This document shows, in pieces, positions 38,966 through 51,275 of a DNA stretch of 64,000 nt. Position 1 is the first letter of the stretch. Each line of letters starts with the position of its first letter. Below the pieces are notes generated by a model. It did not search any database, was not told where the DNA came from, and saw only the letters and a list, made by a program, of their open reading frames with translations. The position numbers and the translations under genes were made by a program. Origin of the DNA: Megalonaias nervosa (taxonomy: Eukaryota > Mollusca > Bivalvia > Unionida > Unionidae); NCBI GenBank assembly GCA_016617855.1, contig JAECUM010017498.1:1-64000 (forward strand), written 5' to 3'.

Positions 38966-39195
38966 GCAGCCGCTCCGGTGACCTAGTGGTTAGAGCGTCC
39001 GCCTCGGATGCGGGAGGTAGCGAGTCATACCAAAGAATTACAAAAATGGTACTAACAGATGCTTCGCTAGGCGCTCAGCATTAAGAGGTTAGCGTTAGGA
39101 CTGGTCGACCTGGTGTCAGGATATTGTGACTGGGTTGGAATTCATGCCCCAGTGCTAGATATCGCTGTAAACTACCATACTGTAGACATCAATAG
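38966..39195 (+). mobile_element. tRNA-derived SINE-like element
   Basis: The head GCCGCTCCGGTGACCTAGTGGTTAGAGCGTCCGCCTCGGATGCGGGAGG reads like a tRNA gene up to the anticodon arm, with an A-box (TGACCTAGTGGTTAGAGC) and a degraded B-box. The body contains GGCGCTCAGCATTAAGAGGTTAGCG and GGACTGGTCGACCTGGTGTCAGGATATTGTGACTGGGT. Elements of this type are abundant in bivalve genomes. Confidence 0.7.
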
Positions 39196-39238
39196 CAATA
39201 TGACTGACAAATTGTTAAAGCTACGTTAAAAGTCCACA

Positions 39239-39239
<1 letters not shown>

Positions 39240-39283
<44 letters not shown>
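39240..39283. repeat. (CA)n microsatellite
   Basis: Uninterrupted CA repeat, 44 bp. Confidence 0.95.
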
Positions 39284-39286
<3 letters not shown>

Positions 39287-39289
39287 TCA

Positions 39290-39830
39290 AAAGTTTACCC
39301 GCGGACCTGGGTTCGAATCTCTGTGGAGTACAAATTAAAAATTCTCTAACCTGTATGATAGCATTATTTGTATTACATATTAATTCTAACAACAAGTATC
39401 AAGCATTCTTCTATAGAATTCATGGACAGCACTTTCCCTTCTGTCTGGTGTATATTTACAATTCTCTATAATTAATCCTATTGACTGATTTCTTTCATAG
39501 GAATCCAGAATGACTGTGTAGATAGATGAGAATTAATTATTAAGTTGTCATGCAAGTGTGTCTACTTCACACGAGTGCATCTAACAACGATTCAGCAGCA
39601 GCATTTTTGGTAATGTGTGCTTAGTCGTGATGGAATATGGGCTGGTTTGTGCAGGCAAGGCGATGGGTGCCGTTTACCCGCGGACCTATGTTCGAATCTC
39701 CGTTGGCTACGAATTAAAAATTCTCTAACCTGTACGATAGTATTATTTGCATAATTAAATATTAATTCTGCCTACTATTATCAAGCATGCTCCTATAGAA
39801 TCCCAGGATACCACTTCCCGTTTGTCCTCG
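39290..39830 (+). repeat. Dispersed ~0.38-kb repeat, copies 2 and 3 in tandem
   Basis: GTTTACCCGCGGACCT..GTTCGAATCTC..AATTAAAAATTCTCTAACCTG occurs at 39292 and about 39670. The interval (CATAGGAATCCAGAATGACTGTGTAGATAGATGAGAATTAATTA) matches 620-1045. The second copy breaks off where the degraded Polinton begins. Confidence 0.75.
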
Positions 39831-40790
39831 CTAGATACCAAGTGATGGAAACTCTACCATGACATCACCACTTACGCGTTTGGTAATCGTGCTATTGCGA
39901 ATGACACAAGTTAACCTGTCAGTACAAATATTAGTGGCGGTTCCGTATTTGCTGGAACGACATGTAATTCCTCTCTCATGACTGGGAGGTTTATTTCCAC
40001 CAGGTCTACGGAACATACCGACCGCCACTTGCTTGACGTTTTGACTGACTTTCCAATTCTTGAGGCGCATACAAATCCTGAACAAGATTGCCTATGAGCG
40101 GTTGCAAAGGTGCCAGCTGTGAAATTCGTTCCGAGTGGCTGTGACAGTCTTTTGTCGAGTCACACTGGCTTGCTTTTAATCCCTTCGTGTGTGTGACTTC
40201 ATTGTTCAAGGCTGCTATGACCAACGGAACTCAGATCACGCATTTCCGAGACCGTTCTGGTCTTATCAGCAATTCTTGTGCGTACTGGTGAACGAATAAC
40301 CGTTTCGCAAGTGTGCTATTGAATCGTTCCACAATAGCCTAGTCACGATGCACCCTAACATGTCGAAAACGTACTCGCACACGGTATTTCTTTAACAACG
40401 GAACCACAGAGCCGATAAACTCTTTGCCAGGATCCACTTACAACAATCATGGCCATGTGGGTTTGCAGCGTGCATAAATGCGCTCGAGTGCATCTGTGAC
40501 ACAGGCAGAATCTTTCGACGTCAATGGCTCCCCTTTATTCATCGGCTGGCCACATCGAAAATGATGAGCGCGTGTTCATAGGTGCGTAACTTACCTTCTC
40601 GATGACTGACACGATAGTCTGGAAGAAATAGCAAATCACTTTGATGAACCTCGTTAGGTATCTGTACATCCAACAAAGTCTGCGAAATCTTTCTTGGTAC
40701 AGGCAAATATATTTATCACAACGATCCAGCGCGTGACCTTGGCTGCAATGGCTAACTGTTCCACGGTGGCTTCATCTCTCCAATATTCAC
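39831..40790 (-). pseudogene. Polinton integrase remnant
   Basis: Minus-strand frames carry a retroviral-type core: YEHALIIFDVASR near the first acidic block, VDPGKEFIGSVV (second Asp, about 40437-40405) and AIVERFNSTLAKRLF (Glu, about 40330-40290). A basic C-terminal part ends toward 39831. There are in-frame TGA and TAG codons and at least one frameshift. The neighbouring PLA2-like remnant is just upstream on the same strand, the same order as in the intact fusion at 28749-30095. Confidence 0.8.
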
Positions 40791-40849
40791 GCTAGTTGTA
40801 GTACATTTTGTGGGCTCTCTGTGTCATTGTTTATACTGGTTTACTTTTG

Positions 40850-41471
40850 TTTGTGTGCCTCCAAGTGGACATTGTCCACCGCGACAGGCAGAGCCTCCAA
40901 GTACAATCTTGGCTTTCATGCCTCTTTGGACGACCTCTCGAGCGATTCGTTCTCCAAACGTTGGATTAACCACATTCAAGTCCTGGATGATATCCACGTC
41001 GGAACGTTGTCGTCCACGGATATCATTTGATGCCTGGTATGCAAGGTAATGTCGGTAACATGCTTCATCCGTGTGGTTGATAGCTGCTTCGCGAGGCCTA
41101 GAATGGTTGTGAGAATTGAGTCATTGATCCAGGCGAGTACCAGGTCCACAGTATTTGAAGCCGTGAAGATGTTTCTCGCCCGGATATTCACTCCAGGGTG
41201 TCCTTGGTAACTTTGTTAATGCAGCCGCGATATTACCGCCAGCAGTGATTTTTAGAACTGGACACTCTGCGAGAGACGCGTTGGCGTCCACCCAAGGGAG
41301 TTCTAATGAACGTGAACTTCTTTGCTCCAAGTCGAGCATAGTCCTGGAAACATTAATTGGACTTGGTGTGCCGCCGACCACACGTAGGATGAAATCCGTG
41401 ACATGATTGCGTGAATCACCTCGTAGCCGTAGTTTTCCCACGATTGAATTGATTAATGGCGGGCCACGCAA
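40850..41471 (-). pseudogene. Parvovirus-type PLA2-like domain remnant
   Basis: Minus strand: KHLHGFKYCGPGTRLDQ (calcium-loop region, about 41180-41125), then after a frameshift NHTDEACYRHYLAYQAS (about 41080-41030), where the catalytic His-Asp pair is His-Tyr. A further charged tail follows (AREVVQRGMKAKIVLGG). The upstream segment is an open frame of 116 codons with no other known motif. The catalytic Asp loss fits pseudogene status. Confidence 0.8.
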
Positions 41472-41676
41472 GTATCGTGCTGCTTTAAACGTGATTGCAT
41501 TTCATACGGACATATCTCATACAGATATGTCAATTTAACAAACAATCCCTTACAAAAAGGTCCGGAGGAGATTTCATAGAATAGTACGAAGACGACGCAT
41601 TAAAGCCGATCAAGAATATCAAGAAATATGTCACAAAGTAATCGATGGCAGCCAAAATGTTAAAATTATATTATAA

Positions 41677-42815
41677 TTGCGACAGACTGCACGAGAAGAC
41701 CTAACAGTAGGGTTTGAACTAACATTTGCGCCGCTGATTAATCCCACCAAAGAAATTGCCGAACGTGCAGAGGATATTAAAAAGGCAACCAGAGCACCCG
41801 TACAAAATGTGGCAGCACATACTGGAAGAGAAGTAGAATCTAGTCCAGTTCGTAAAATAGCCAAACGCAACATGGATATCAAGATAGCCACAGGAGCAAC
41901 CGCGAGACGATCGCGTGCTTGTCAGACTAGATTAAGGAAGTAAAAGAAGGCGTTTGAAGAACTTGGAGAGGACCAGGTTATACCGGACTAAGGTACCCAG
42001 CTACTTGATGAAGACGTTAGATAGGCACTTGCCAGGATACCAGGTCAAAATTGGCAACACTGCCTCAATTTTTTAACGAATTGGCTCGCCAGCCAATTTG
42101 TGAAAATCCTATGCATATCGCTAATAACTACCCTCCCGACTGGAAACAGTACATAATCAAAGTGCCAACAAATACCCATGATAAATACATTAGCAGGGAA
42201 TGGCCTAAAATGGTGCTCAAGGACTTTACTGGAACGAAAAAAGCTACTGGTGCTCGGTGGGTTCAAACGTGCAAACGTATAATGCATTTACAGAAGGAAG
42301 AACTGACGAAAATGAAGCGTTATGGAGAATTATTTAAAATACGACTACCACAACAAGCACCAGACGAGTGGATAAATAAGCTGTTTGAAGATAAGGAAAA
42401 CTCTAAACGTTCTGGCTAGGAGGTAATGAATCCCAAACATGCGCCAAACGGTAAACCAAACCTGCGTCTGGGACAATCCAAACATGGACGCATAACACCA
42501 CTCCTCATAGAGTTAACTGCAAAAGTTGCGGACAAAATGCCAAGACATGAACGCACATAGGAAGAAGAAGCATTACAATGGACGAAAAAGAAAAGAAAGG
42601 GTGCAGCCGTGAGTACTTGTATCCCATGGACTGTGACCCTAACGACTTTGCAGATCGATTGGAAATTCGTGACCTCGAATTCATCAAGTAAGCCACATCG
42701 ATTTGTCAGCAGTTGCTCAATAATGATCTCATGAACAGAGATACGTACCATGCGCTGATGCATGAAACTGTTGAAGACATCCACGAAATATACAACACAG
42801 ACGATGAGTTCTGAA
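41677..42815 (+). pseudogene. Coiled-coil structural protein remnants
   Basis: Three pieces. 41677-41943 has IAERAEDIKKAT and IAKRNMDIKIATGATA helices in tandem. 42051-42419 is a 122-codon frame beginning at TTG, rich in Lys and Trp, unrecognised (EWPKMVLKDFTGTKKATGARW). 42575-42815 has DPNDFADRLEIRDLEFIK, a stop, then NNDLMNRDTYHALMHETVEDI. The last resembles the C-terminus of the 363-residue protein at 23412-24503. Confidence 0.55.
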
Positions 42816-43800
42816 ACAACACCTGTGTATCTGCCATACCATAATAATCGGCTGACCAATATTGCTATTTCTCTAGTGGATCAAAATTGTACATTAGGTA
42901 TCGGTCTCACATTTAATAATTATAACAACAATGATAATTGTATGTGGATGTGCGAAACCCATTTGCGTGATTAACGTGAGAAAACCAGTTACGTGATCTA
43001 TTAAGGAACTATGCTCGATGATGTTGTTTGTGGATTATTTCCGAGCGCACCGAAAACACTCTCAGCTCTAACCTCGAGGGCTGCGTCGATCTCTAAGAAG
43101 TGGCCATGCGAGTCGAGAATGTCAAAATTGCTGCTGTGGATCGTGGATCGATGGAATCAACTAGGCTCGCAAGCAGCTCAATTGCTTAGATATCGATTAC
43201 GGAGATTAATAACACGATCTCAAAAGACGGCCCGTGTCATTGACATCGACCGAATCAGTGCTTCTTTCAGTGAATAAAATCAATTTCGAAGGAGATCAAC
43301 AGCGATTGTCAGATTCAACAATTGCAAATATGGCCACTGGAAGTGACTTTGTACGGTATTATAGAAAAGCAATGTTCTATAATTAAGCTTTGACCCAGTT
43401 CAAAGAGGTATTTCATCCAGCATTTCATATGGGAGCACCTGTGTTGTGGATCGCAGAAAACGAGATTTTCAGTAATAATCATGACCAGCGATAGATCCCA
43501 ATCAGTGAAAAATGGAATTGCAGGTGGAAGACACGTCTTTGGTTTTTCTTTCCATCTGCAGCATTCTTGGAAGTGGAGGGAAAACTGATGCACAAGAACA
43601 ATGGCATCATGGTGTTGTTTAACAGTGCCCATTACTCAGTCGTCGAAAGGAAATCGAATTCAGTCTGGACAACGTTGACGTGGATACACGGATTCTCGGA
43701 CTCACCAGATACAACGGTGATTACACGAGAACCGCTGGCCCAACCATTATGTTTGTCAAGATGCAGCCGATCACGTTGGTCATAGAGCAAATATGATTAG
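42816..43800 (+). pseudogene. Unassigned capsid-region remnants
   Basis: Several broken plus-strand frames: an 88-codon frame (43011-43277) with SALTSRAASISKKWP, and a longer broken frame (about 43280-43790) with FHPAFHMGAPVLWIAENEIFS and FLEVEGKLMHKNNGIMV. By position they should be minor capsid or fibre-type genes. I cannot name them. The ORFs are interrupted by stops, so none is likely functional. Confidence 0.45.
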
Positions 43801-44730
43801 ACAGCCTCGAAATGCTACTGGCCATCCGGATGCGGCTGTAGAAAATTTAGCGTTTCCAAATCCAGATTTTATTCCTGGATTTGCACAGCATTGAGCACAA
43901 CTTCGTGGAGCCCCATTATGATTTTGGTGTGCCATTGCCCTCAATCATAATTTTGGGTTTTGCAGAGACGTTCACAAGGTGATATTTAGAGCCAAACAAA
44001 CGGTCACCATGTTTCGTGAAAACAATTCCAACGATGACATCTGGCGTGATGCAGGTGCTCCTGCCGGCAATGTTGTATAAGTTGCACAGATTTTGTGGAT
44101 TCCCGAGCTATCCCCATCGTTGCGTACCGAGTCACGCTTGTTGTCGTTTATGGAGTCCGGAGCCACATTAAGGTTCTCGTCGCACATATTAGAGACGCAC
44201 ACCTACCCACTAGCATTGTGGGGCAATTCACCCGGAAATTGAGTACCCAGAATGGTCTTACTACACCAAAACATGTGTTCCTGCCGTTTCAACTTTCAAC
44301 GAGAGATAATGACTAGACAAATAATAAAATGGTATTTCACAACTTAGACGTGACTGAGGTCTCTTTGCGGTGAAATGGTCGTTAAGAACCTTCGGGAGAA
44401 ATTCGGCTCGACTACGCCGATGCCAGTCAAGCTATCCGTGCATATCATAATCTGTGGTCGTTACATGGGCAGGCATCAAAATATTGACACAGGCGTACAT
44501 ATTTCTCAACAAGACTTTCGTGCGTTGTACCCGGTTTATTACTTTTCATTGGAACATCTGGAGTTGTTCAGGCAGTCCGTTGTCGACACATATTTTCATG
44601 AACGTGTCGGTAACACGGGTGTTGCTAATTAAAAATGCTACGATGGAATACATTTCGACAAGAAACTGCTGCTGAAGGGTGCTCGTGTTCGCAATAGGGT
44701 GATCGGTGCACCTGTGGAAAATTCGTAAAA
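43800..44730 (+). pseudogene. Major capsid protein remnant
   Basis: Broken frames contain NPDFIPGFAQH, FGFCRDVHKVIFRAKQTV, LRTESRLLSFMESGA and ISQQDFRALYPVYYFSLEHL. They correspond in order to NPRYNEGFARR, FGFCRDYDKVFRGVKHT and FRTLYPIFYFDVSKHSE of the intact capsid protein (25768-27306). Several stops and frameshifts. The N-terminal jelly-roll was not recognised. Confidence 0.8.
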
Positions 44731-44940
44731 TTTAAAAAATGAACCTGTTACGTATTTGAAAAATAATGTATCACCAAGTGAAATTCTGCCTCAATCATAG
44801 TCAGCTGGGAAAAATCGAACACGCAATATAAAACAATTGTGAGGTTACAAAAAGAACTTTCTCTATCAAAATTAACTGGTTGACCCAAATACAGATCGCA
44901 CAGCTTAATGCTGCCAAACACAACAACACTTAGGCAGCAT

Positions 44941-45837
44941 TGTCATGTATATTTAATTTAATTGTTTGTTTGTTAGTTTAAATTCTTTTTAGTTTTTTAA
45001 TACCAGTACATGCTATTATCATATAACTTTGTTTACTGGATTTGATATTGTCCAGAAATTCAGTTCAGTTCTGTTTGACCTGACTGTTATTTCTTTTTAT
45101 TTCATTGATAAGCAACTAATAATAGAAACACTGTATCTAGATTCTGATCTTGTTTCAGATTCAGTGACAGTTTTGGTAAGCAACTTTTTTATTTATTTTT
45201 TTAATTTTTTCTCAGAGTAAGAACCATCAAGTTAAGTCAAGACCACACCTGGAGTACGTGATATGAAACGTGTTTATTGCTAACAGGCTTCTATTTATTC
45301 TAGAAGACTGACCCCCATCCGGGAATCTGTTTTGCATCTTAAACTAGTGTATAACTGTTGTCTTGATTGAGGTTAGTTCAGTCGGACTGCAAACAATTGA
45401 CACGTTAAGTTGTTATGTTTTGACCAGTTTGAGTTGAATTTTTATTTTATGGAATTCAAGTGATTCTTTCCCTAAGTGCTCCTACAAAATTCCTTGATAA
45501 AGACATTTATTGAAATTTGTACCGAATTCAAAACTGAAATATTTTCTGTGATTCAACAAGAAACTGTTGACACACCAATACGACGCTGACCACAACTGAC
45601 GTCATCTTCCATCTTTGATTTCATCGGAATTCGAATTCCGTTTCATTCAGGACTTTTTAGTACTAGGACTTCTATTATATAATTTTTGGATTATTTTTGG
45701 ATTGAATTCGTAAAAATATAAGTTCTTTTTTAATTTTTCACTTTGTATTCTAGGGAAATAAATTATTTGTTACATTTTACAAAGCTTGTTGTCTTCACTC
45801 TTTTCTGTTATTTATTTCAAGAGCATAGACTCGTAAC
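44941..45837 (+). mobile_element. Solo LTR (family A), TSD AGCAT
   Basis: 897 bp, begins TGTCATGTATATTTAATTTAATTG and ends ACTCGTAAC. It is flanked by AGCAT at 44936-44940 and 45838-45842. Start and end sequences match the solo LTR at 4999-5923. It separates the capsid and core-protein remnants of the degraded Polinton, so it inserted after that element. Confidence 0.88.
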
Positions 45838-45842
45838 AGCAT

Positions 45843-46086
45843 TACAATTAGCCAGGTCAGAGGTGGCACAAATGCTAATGACCGATGGAATATTTCCATT
45901 TCATACAGCCATTCCATCATTGATGGCAGCCGTTCCTACAGCGGTTGCAAAAACTTCAGCGTTAGGGGTTGTCGGAACTGCATCTGGAATGGCTTTGAAG
46001 ACGACTGTTGCAGGCCACATCAAAAATGAAGAGGTCTTCGATTACCAGGCAGGAGTGGTCGAATACTGTTACAAAGAGGTCTTCTA
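45843..46086 (+). pseudogene. Small hydrophobic core-protein remnant of Polinton 2
   Basis: The frame encodes MLMTDGIFPFHTAIPSLMAA followed by AVAKTSALGVVGTASGMALK, an Ala/Gly-rich membrane-like segment following a (T)DG-IFPF junction. It parallels the VKGG-FLG and KQGG-IIPF proteins of the intact Polinton and occupies the same place between capsid and protease. The start codon is not secured. Confidence 0.55.
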
Positions 46087-46139
46087 GTACCGGTCGCAGA
46101 AGATCACGCAGTTAATGAAAACGAAGCGTCCATTGACCA

Positions 46140-46620
46140 GTCTTGATTCACTCGTGATATCCAAATCGATGAAACATTTTCTTGATGTTTTTATACTAAA
46201 TGAGCTTCATCGATGGTGTCACGCATTCATCAACAGGCCCTGGCACTCATAGGGTCACATACATGGTAACACGTCAGCATAGTTTGTATTTTGACTCGTA
46301 TGGACTTGCACCAAAGGTTGAAATTGTTAATTATTTATCCCGGCATGGGTGGACGCGGACGATAGATTTGTCTACCGCTGTTAAATTCGACTTTGCTAGC
46401 GAAAAAGCTGTTGAATGGTCCCATATGAGGTCATCTTGTCGTTGAGGCTAGTGGGCTCAAGGACACGGCACTGAAGTGTATCTGTGCCGATTTGCCTCCA
46501 AAGCGTTTTTGTTCGAGTTTACCAGTCGTATTGTTAATGATGTTGACCTATGCCAGCTTGTGATTTTTGAAGATCAAATCTGGCGAACTGAAAACTTCTA
46601 ACGTGGATATTTAATATATT
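46140..46620 (+). pseudogene. Adenovirus-type protease remnant of Polinton 2
   Basis: The frame from 46200 carries STGPGTHRVTYMVT (His retained; the usual following Trp is Arg) and LYFDSYGLAP, equivalent to GTHWVAVY and YFDSFGLPP in the intact protease. The region after about 46440 is frame-shifted and the catalytic Cys block was not found. Confidence 0.75.
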
Positions 46621-47019
46621 ATTGTCAAGGTGAAAGCGCTGTCGTAAAGAACTTGGTGTGAATGGAATTACAACATCCACCATTGTAGGTGCACAAATTG
46701 GATCTATACTGGTGTCTTTGGTGGTGCGAGAAAATTAATTTCGATGAGACTACATTCCCGAGTACGTGTCTATTCCGAATTGCTTGCGGCAATACAGAGC
46801 AGCCTCAATACGATCAGTAAATTATACTCGGTTGCAGGTGATGACAAAATAATCAGAGCAGCCGATTTTAAGAGTGTGCTTGTGCAAATGGAAAATCACA
46901 GACATCTCCAAACATAAATAAGAAATTGTGCGGTTGCAGATTTACAGACAATAAAAGTCAATTAAAATCAAGCGTGTATATATTGATAGCTACCATAGAT
47001 TTGCCTGTCTGGGTAGCAG

Positions 47020-47076
<57 letters not shown>

Positions 47077-48460
47077 AATAAATATTTTCTTTTCCACAAT
47101 CACTGCTGACTAGCGTAGTAAAAATGTGCTGATTGACTTCATTCGATACCCATGGGACACGGACTGCCGTACAATATTCTAATCCCCATGCCAAGATCAC
47201 TCGCGTCACGTGTGTGTTTACACCTCTAGCGGCTACTCAGCAAAAAAATGATCAAACATCTATGGGTCGCGTGGGAATAACTTGTCATGGAGATTTAGAG
47301 GCGAGAAAGAGTGTCCGGGGACCCATAGGGCACCGAATTAGGCAAAACCGGCACTTTTGTGCTACTCCTTAAACAAACAATCCACACAATGTACAGTGGT
47401 CGGCAGAGTGTCGGATTTTGCAGAAAGGAAATTAGTTGATTTGTGTGCCCATCCATCTTTATTTCCTCCGTTCGGAAATTAATAACAATGTCAAGAACAA
47501 GACGTAGAACTTCATATTTAAATCTACCGACAAATGTTTCATTCTTATTCTATGACTCAGTATATGAGGTACACAATACAATGATCAAATATGAGAACTC
47601 GGAGAGATTTTACACTTTAAAATGCATGAACAGTTGCATAACGACGTAATGTAGGCTGTGAGCAAGTTACTTGTGGGGTAACCCTGCAGATAATTTTTGT
47701 TTATTAATTCCTTCATTTATCCTTGTTCTGGTTTACCATTACAAATGTAACGAGCAAATAAACATTCAAATTAGTTTTAAAAATGTAAGCTTCCAGCAGA
47801 AAATATAGCAGATAATGTCATACAATTTCAGCAGACTTCGAGGTTATTCAGTCCGCAAGTGTAGGGGTATTTCCTCCCTAGTATATTCTAAACAAATTCT
47901 TTGTCAGATATTTTGTGAAGATATACACCAAGTACAGCACCAACTCCCTCCCATTAAAGCAAAAAAGGTATATAGTCTCATTAAAAATATTCGCTGAGAA
48001 GACGTATTCTCCGGAATATGATATATGTTGCAAAGAAAATATAGTTTTCCTTCACTAATTTCAAGGACAATTCTGTTCAGTCCAAGCATGCTTTCGTTCA
48101 TTACAGACCTGTCTTACGTGAGAAATCTTGAATTCGAACAAATATGCCGACTTTCCAGTCAAATGGTACATAACCGTTTTTAGTATCGCATTGAATAGAT
48201 TTGTAATAATTTTTTTATCAATTTTGGCCCCTGTATCTTATACGCTGATTTTGCACACTATCTCCTGTGCTTTACGCAGAATAAATTGTTTTGCGGATGC
48301 TGTTATTTCAGCAAATGTAAAATTTTAATTCAAAATGGAATCTTTAAAATCTGTTTCTTTATTCCACGTAGTAAAGTATTCTCTGTGTATATTGTGTCAT
48401 CCAGCTTGGCTTCCTCCCTTACATTGTAAAAACGAAAAAAAAATATACTAAGATTTAGGA
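46620..48460. other. End of Polinton 2 and intergenic sequence
   Basis: A weak continuation of Polinton-like frames reaches about 46915. A (CT)n tract covers 47022-47076 and explains the ER-repeat frame on the minus strand. Beyond it I see no gene; small frames at 47133-48328 show no family features. Confidence 0.5.
47022..47076. repeat. (CT)n microsatellite
   Basis: Uninterrupted CT repeat. Confidence 0.95.
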
Positions 48461-48464
48461 TGGC

Positions 48465-48635
48465 AGCTTAAATTTGATATTGGACGAGTCAGTAAATAAC
48501 TCACCGAGACAGCATAAAGTTGATATTGGACGAGTCGGTCATAATTCACCAAGAAATTTAAGGTTGATATTGGACAAGTCAGTTATAATTCACCAAGATA
48601 ACTTAAGGTTGATATTGGACGAGTCAGATACAGGT
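48465..48635. repeat. Minisatellite ~45-bp unit, 4 copies
   Basis: Unit GTTGATATTGGACGAGTCAGTTATAATTCACCAAGA followed by TAAG/TTAAG. Confidence 0.85.
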
Positions 48636-48639
48636 TTAA

Positions 48640-50925
48640 AAACTTAAACATATGTCGAAACGATAATACTTGATGAACGATTAGTATATATGTTGATAAA
48701 GCTGTAATGTGTACACTATATATGTAGGAATGATTATACTTTATGAACGATTAGCATCTATGTTGATAAAGCTATCATTTGATTGTGTCCTATTATATTT
48801 TGAGGATGTGAGGCATTTAAGAATATATTCTGCCATTATAGTGGAGTTCAATATAACACTATATTACTATATGGATATAAAATTCCTATATGTTCTCATC
48901 ATCTACGTATTTGTTTTACTCTTTAAAGAACTTGAGTCGGATATCTAATGTATATTTAGTTAAGTGCCTTTGAAGTCGGATATCTAATGTATATTTAATT
49001 AAGTGCCTTTGCTTTTAGTTGTTTATTTTTTAAGTTGACTTACTTAGCTTGATTATATATCTACGTTATCAGAAATCGTTTGAAAAAAAAAAAACGTGCT
49101 ATCTGCGCCTTTAGTGGATTAACATCCAGTAAGCGTGCTTATCAAGCTAACAATGGTTGTGACAACGACTGAAGGATGCAAGATAAATGTTGTTCAAATG
49201 CCTAACAATGATAGATTCTATAGGTTTCGATATGTATTTCACAGCATTTCTGGTACTTCCTGGTCTTAAAATAGTAGCATACTTAAACAAACATTAATGT
49301 CCATTTAGTTTAAGGAAAATTTTAACATGTCCAATGTCCTTAGTAACCCAGTTTGGCTCAACATTCCCTAACTGTTACTTGTGCCAAAGTTTGGTGAAAT
49401 AGTTACAACATACAGAATTATATTAATTCTCCACTTTAATGTGAATATACTTTCTCTGAATGTTCCTTATTACCTTCCTTGCGAAAACAATCCAGTAAAC
49501 TCATTTTGTCCTCATAATAATGCTCACTTCGCTTAACAGCTATCTCTAACATAATCGTGACATGCATGATCTCATTTATTTATAAACACAAATCGTTACT
49601 TAAATAGAGTAATTGCTCCACATCAACACACTGAATAATCAATTAAAAAAAAATTAAAGAACTACTGCTGTGGTTTTTCAATTCTAAACGCAAACCATCA
49701 CAAATGTCCGTAAGGTGCCTTTCGTTATTTAAATTGCATTGACACAAAATCAGTGTGTGACCTGCATGTGCAGTTAAATGGTAATGAGAGTGTCCCTATA
49801 TATGACAATTATCGATAACCGCATATGATCATTGTGACATAACAGAAGGTGCAGTAGCACCAATCTGCATAAGCCCAGGGAGAGCCAATTATTAAGAGAA
49901 CCTGGTTTTCAGACATAACAAACAAAACTAGCTGTAATTTGTGCATTACGTAAGAGATGCATGTTCTGTTAATTTGTGGGAAAAGCGGGGTCAATTGGCA
50001 ACCTGAGAGATTGTGTTAATTCACAATTAGATCAGTAATGATTTTTTAAAATCAAAATGTGATGTACATCAAGGAACTGAACAACTCTTACTCCGTCTAT
50101 TTCCAGCAGAGGTATGCCTCTTAAATACAGTCAAGTAACTGGTTCTGTCCATGACAAATTGACTATCTAACATTGCTCTCTGTGACAGTGTGTGACACTC
50201 ATACTGAATTAGGACAGAAGTATATTCTTGTCACTAAACGTTACCATGGAGATTTATGCAAAACAATTGGTACCAAGATACGAGGATGAGAATGAATAAA
50301 AGGAAAGGTGTAGATTCAAGCATTCAGTACACACAGAGGACGTAATGAATGTAGATTCAAGCATTCATTAATGAGATTGAGAATAGGAATTAAAAAGTCT
50401 GACACTTCGAAAAACAAAATGACCAGAACCAGCATTCTCGGAACGTTCTGAGCAAGAAATCCAACCTTAAGCTCATATTCCATCAAGTTTAATCAATCTG
50501 TAAAACAAAGTTAGAATCTTAGAACAGATTTTTCTTAACTTGGGTTCTTCTAAGATTGCAAAAGTTTGATTGTGTACGTGGACATTGTGTCTCAGCTTGT
50601 TCTTTGAGTTTGAACTTGAGCTGGCAATTAATGCTCAAAGTTTCGATTATACAGGTGCATGCTAATCTCAACAAGGTTAAGTTTATTATGCATATATTAT
50701 AATGTAATGAATAATAATTTACCAATTTCTTCAGACCAATTCTTTGCAAAATGTAGGAAGGGTTCTCGCTACTGATATTATACAATTTGGCTTATTTAAG
50801 TAAATAGATTAATATCTTTAACGAAACATTAAAGGAGATGTAACTTTCTTATAAGCGTGTCTTTTGCAATATCGTCTACAGTAATATGCATTACATTGTC
50901 CCATTAACATTGCATTGATTGCCAC
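48640..50925. other. Intergenic, no gene seen
   Basis: Short local duplications: a ~70-bp unit (ATGATTATACTTTATGAACGATTAGCATCTATGTTGATAAAGCT) at about 48660-48775, and a ~38-bp unit (GTCGGATATCTAATGTATATTTAGTTAAGTGCCTTTG) twice at about 48936-49010. A related duplication (GTAGATTCAAGCATTC) is at about 50310-50370. No coding gene is supported. Confidence 0.5.
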
Positions 50926-50929
50926 ATGG

Positions 50930-51275
50930 CCACAACAGAACCAAAACTTCATCTACAGCCACTTTGACATAGTATACCTACTACTTCAACGATAGGAACA
51001 TTGTCACTGTACAAATAACAACTCCATCGAAAGCCACATTGCTGCTGCAGCACTAGTACTGAATAGATAGCCACTTTGCCGATGTATCACTAATGTTTTA
51101 TCCATAGTCACTTTGCGATTGTAACACAAGAACTTCATCGAAAGTCAACTTACTTCTTAAGTTCTCGTTGTAGTTGGTTTAACGCCACTAATTAGCACTT
51201 GATAGGCTATACATTGCAGTGCCGTAGCACTAACATTGCATCGATAGCCACTGTAGAATTAACATCTCGTTCAAA
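50930..51275. repeat. Degenerate minisatellite 3' of the second TLR gene
   Basis: Diverged units of the form ATAGCCACTTTG ... TAGCACTARYRCTTCATCGAA. It is related in sequence and position to 16040-16355 beyond the first TLR gene. Confidence 0.7.

Larger units (their letters stand above)
39831..46900. mobile_element. Degraded second Polinton/Maverick, different lineage
   Basis: Remnants run integrase (minus, 39831-40790), PLA2-like domain (minus, 40850-41471), then on the plus strand coiled-coil protein (41677-42815), unassigned capsid-region frames (42805-43800), major capsid C-terminal half (43800-44730), small hydrophobic core protein (45840-46086) and protease (46140-46620). All have stops and frameshifts. 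No polymerase or ATPase remnant was recognised and no terminal repeats were found. It is richer in G+C than the intact Polinton. Protein remnants differ strongly from the intact copy, so it is another family. It is interrupted by a solo LTR. Confidence 0.8.

Noticed and set aside
38966..39040. A functional tRNA gene
   Set aside because: Only the 5' half resembles a tRNA. The B-box is degraded and the downstream body is SINE-like.
42051..42419. A stand-alone intact gene of 122 codons
   Set aside because: It starts at TTG, has no ATG near the start, and lies between clearly broken Polinton remnants; treated as part of the pseudogene series.
46958..47209. ORF with ERERER repeats
   Set aside because: Translation of the (CT)n microsatellite on the minus strand.
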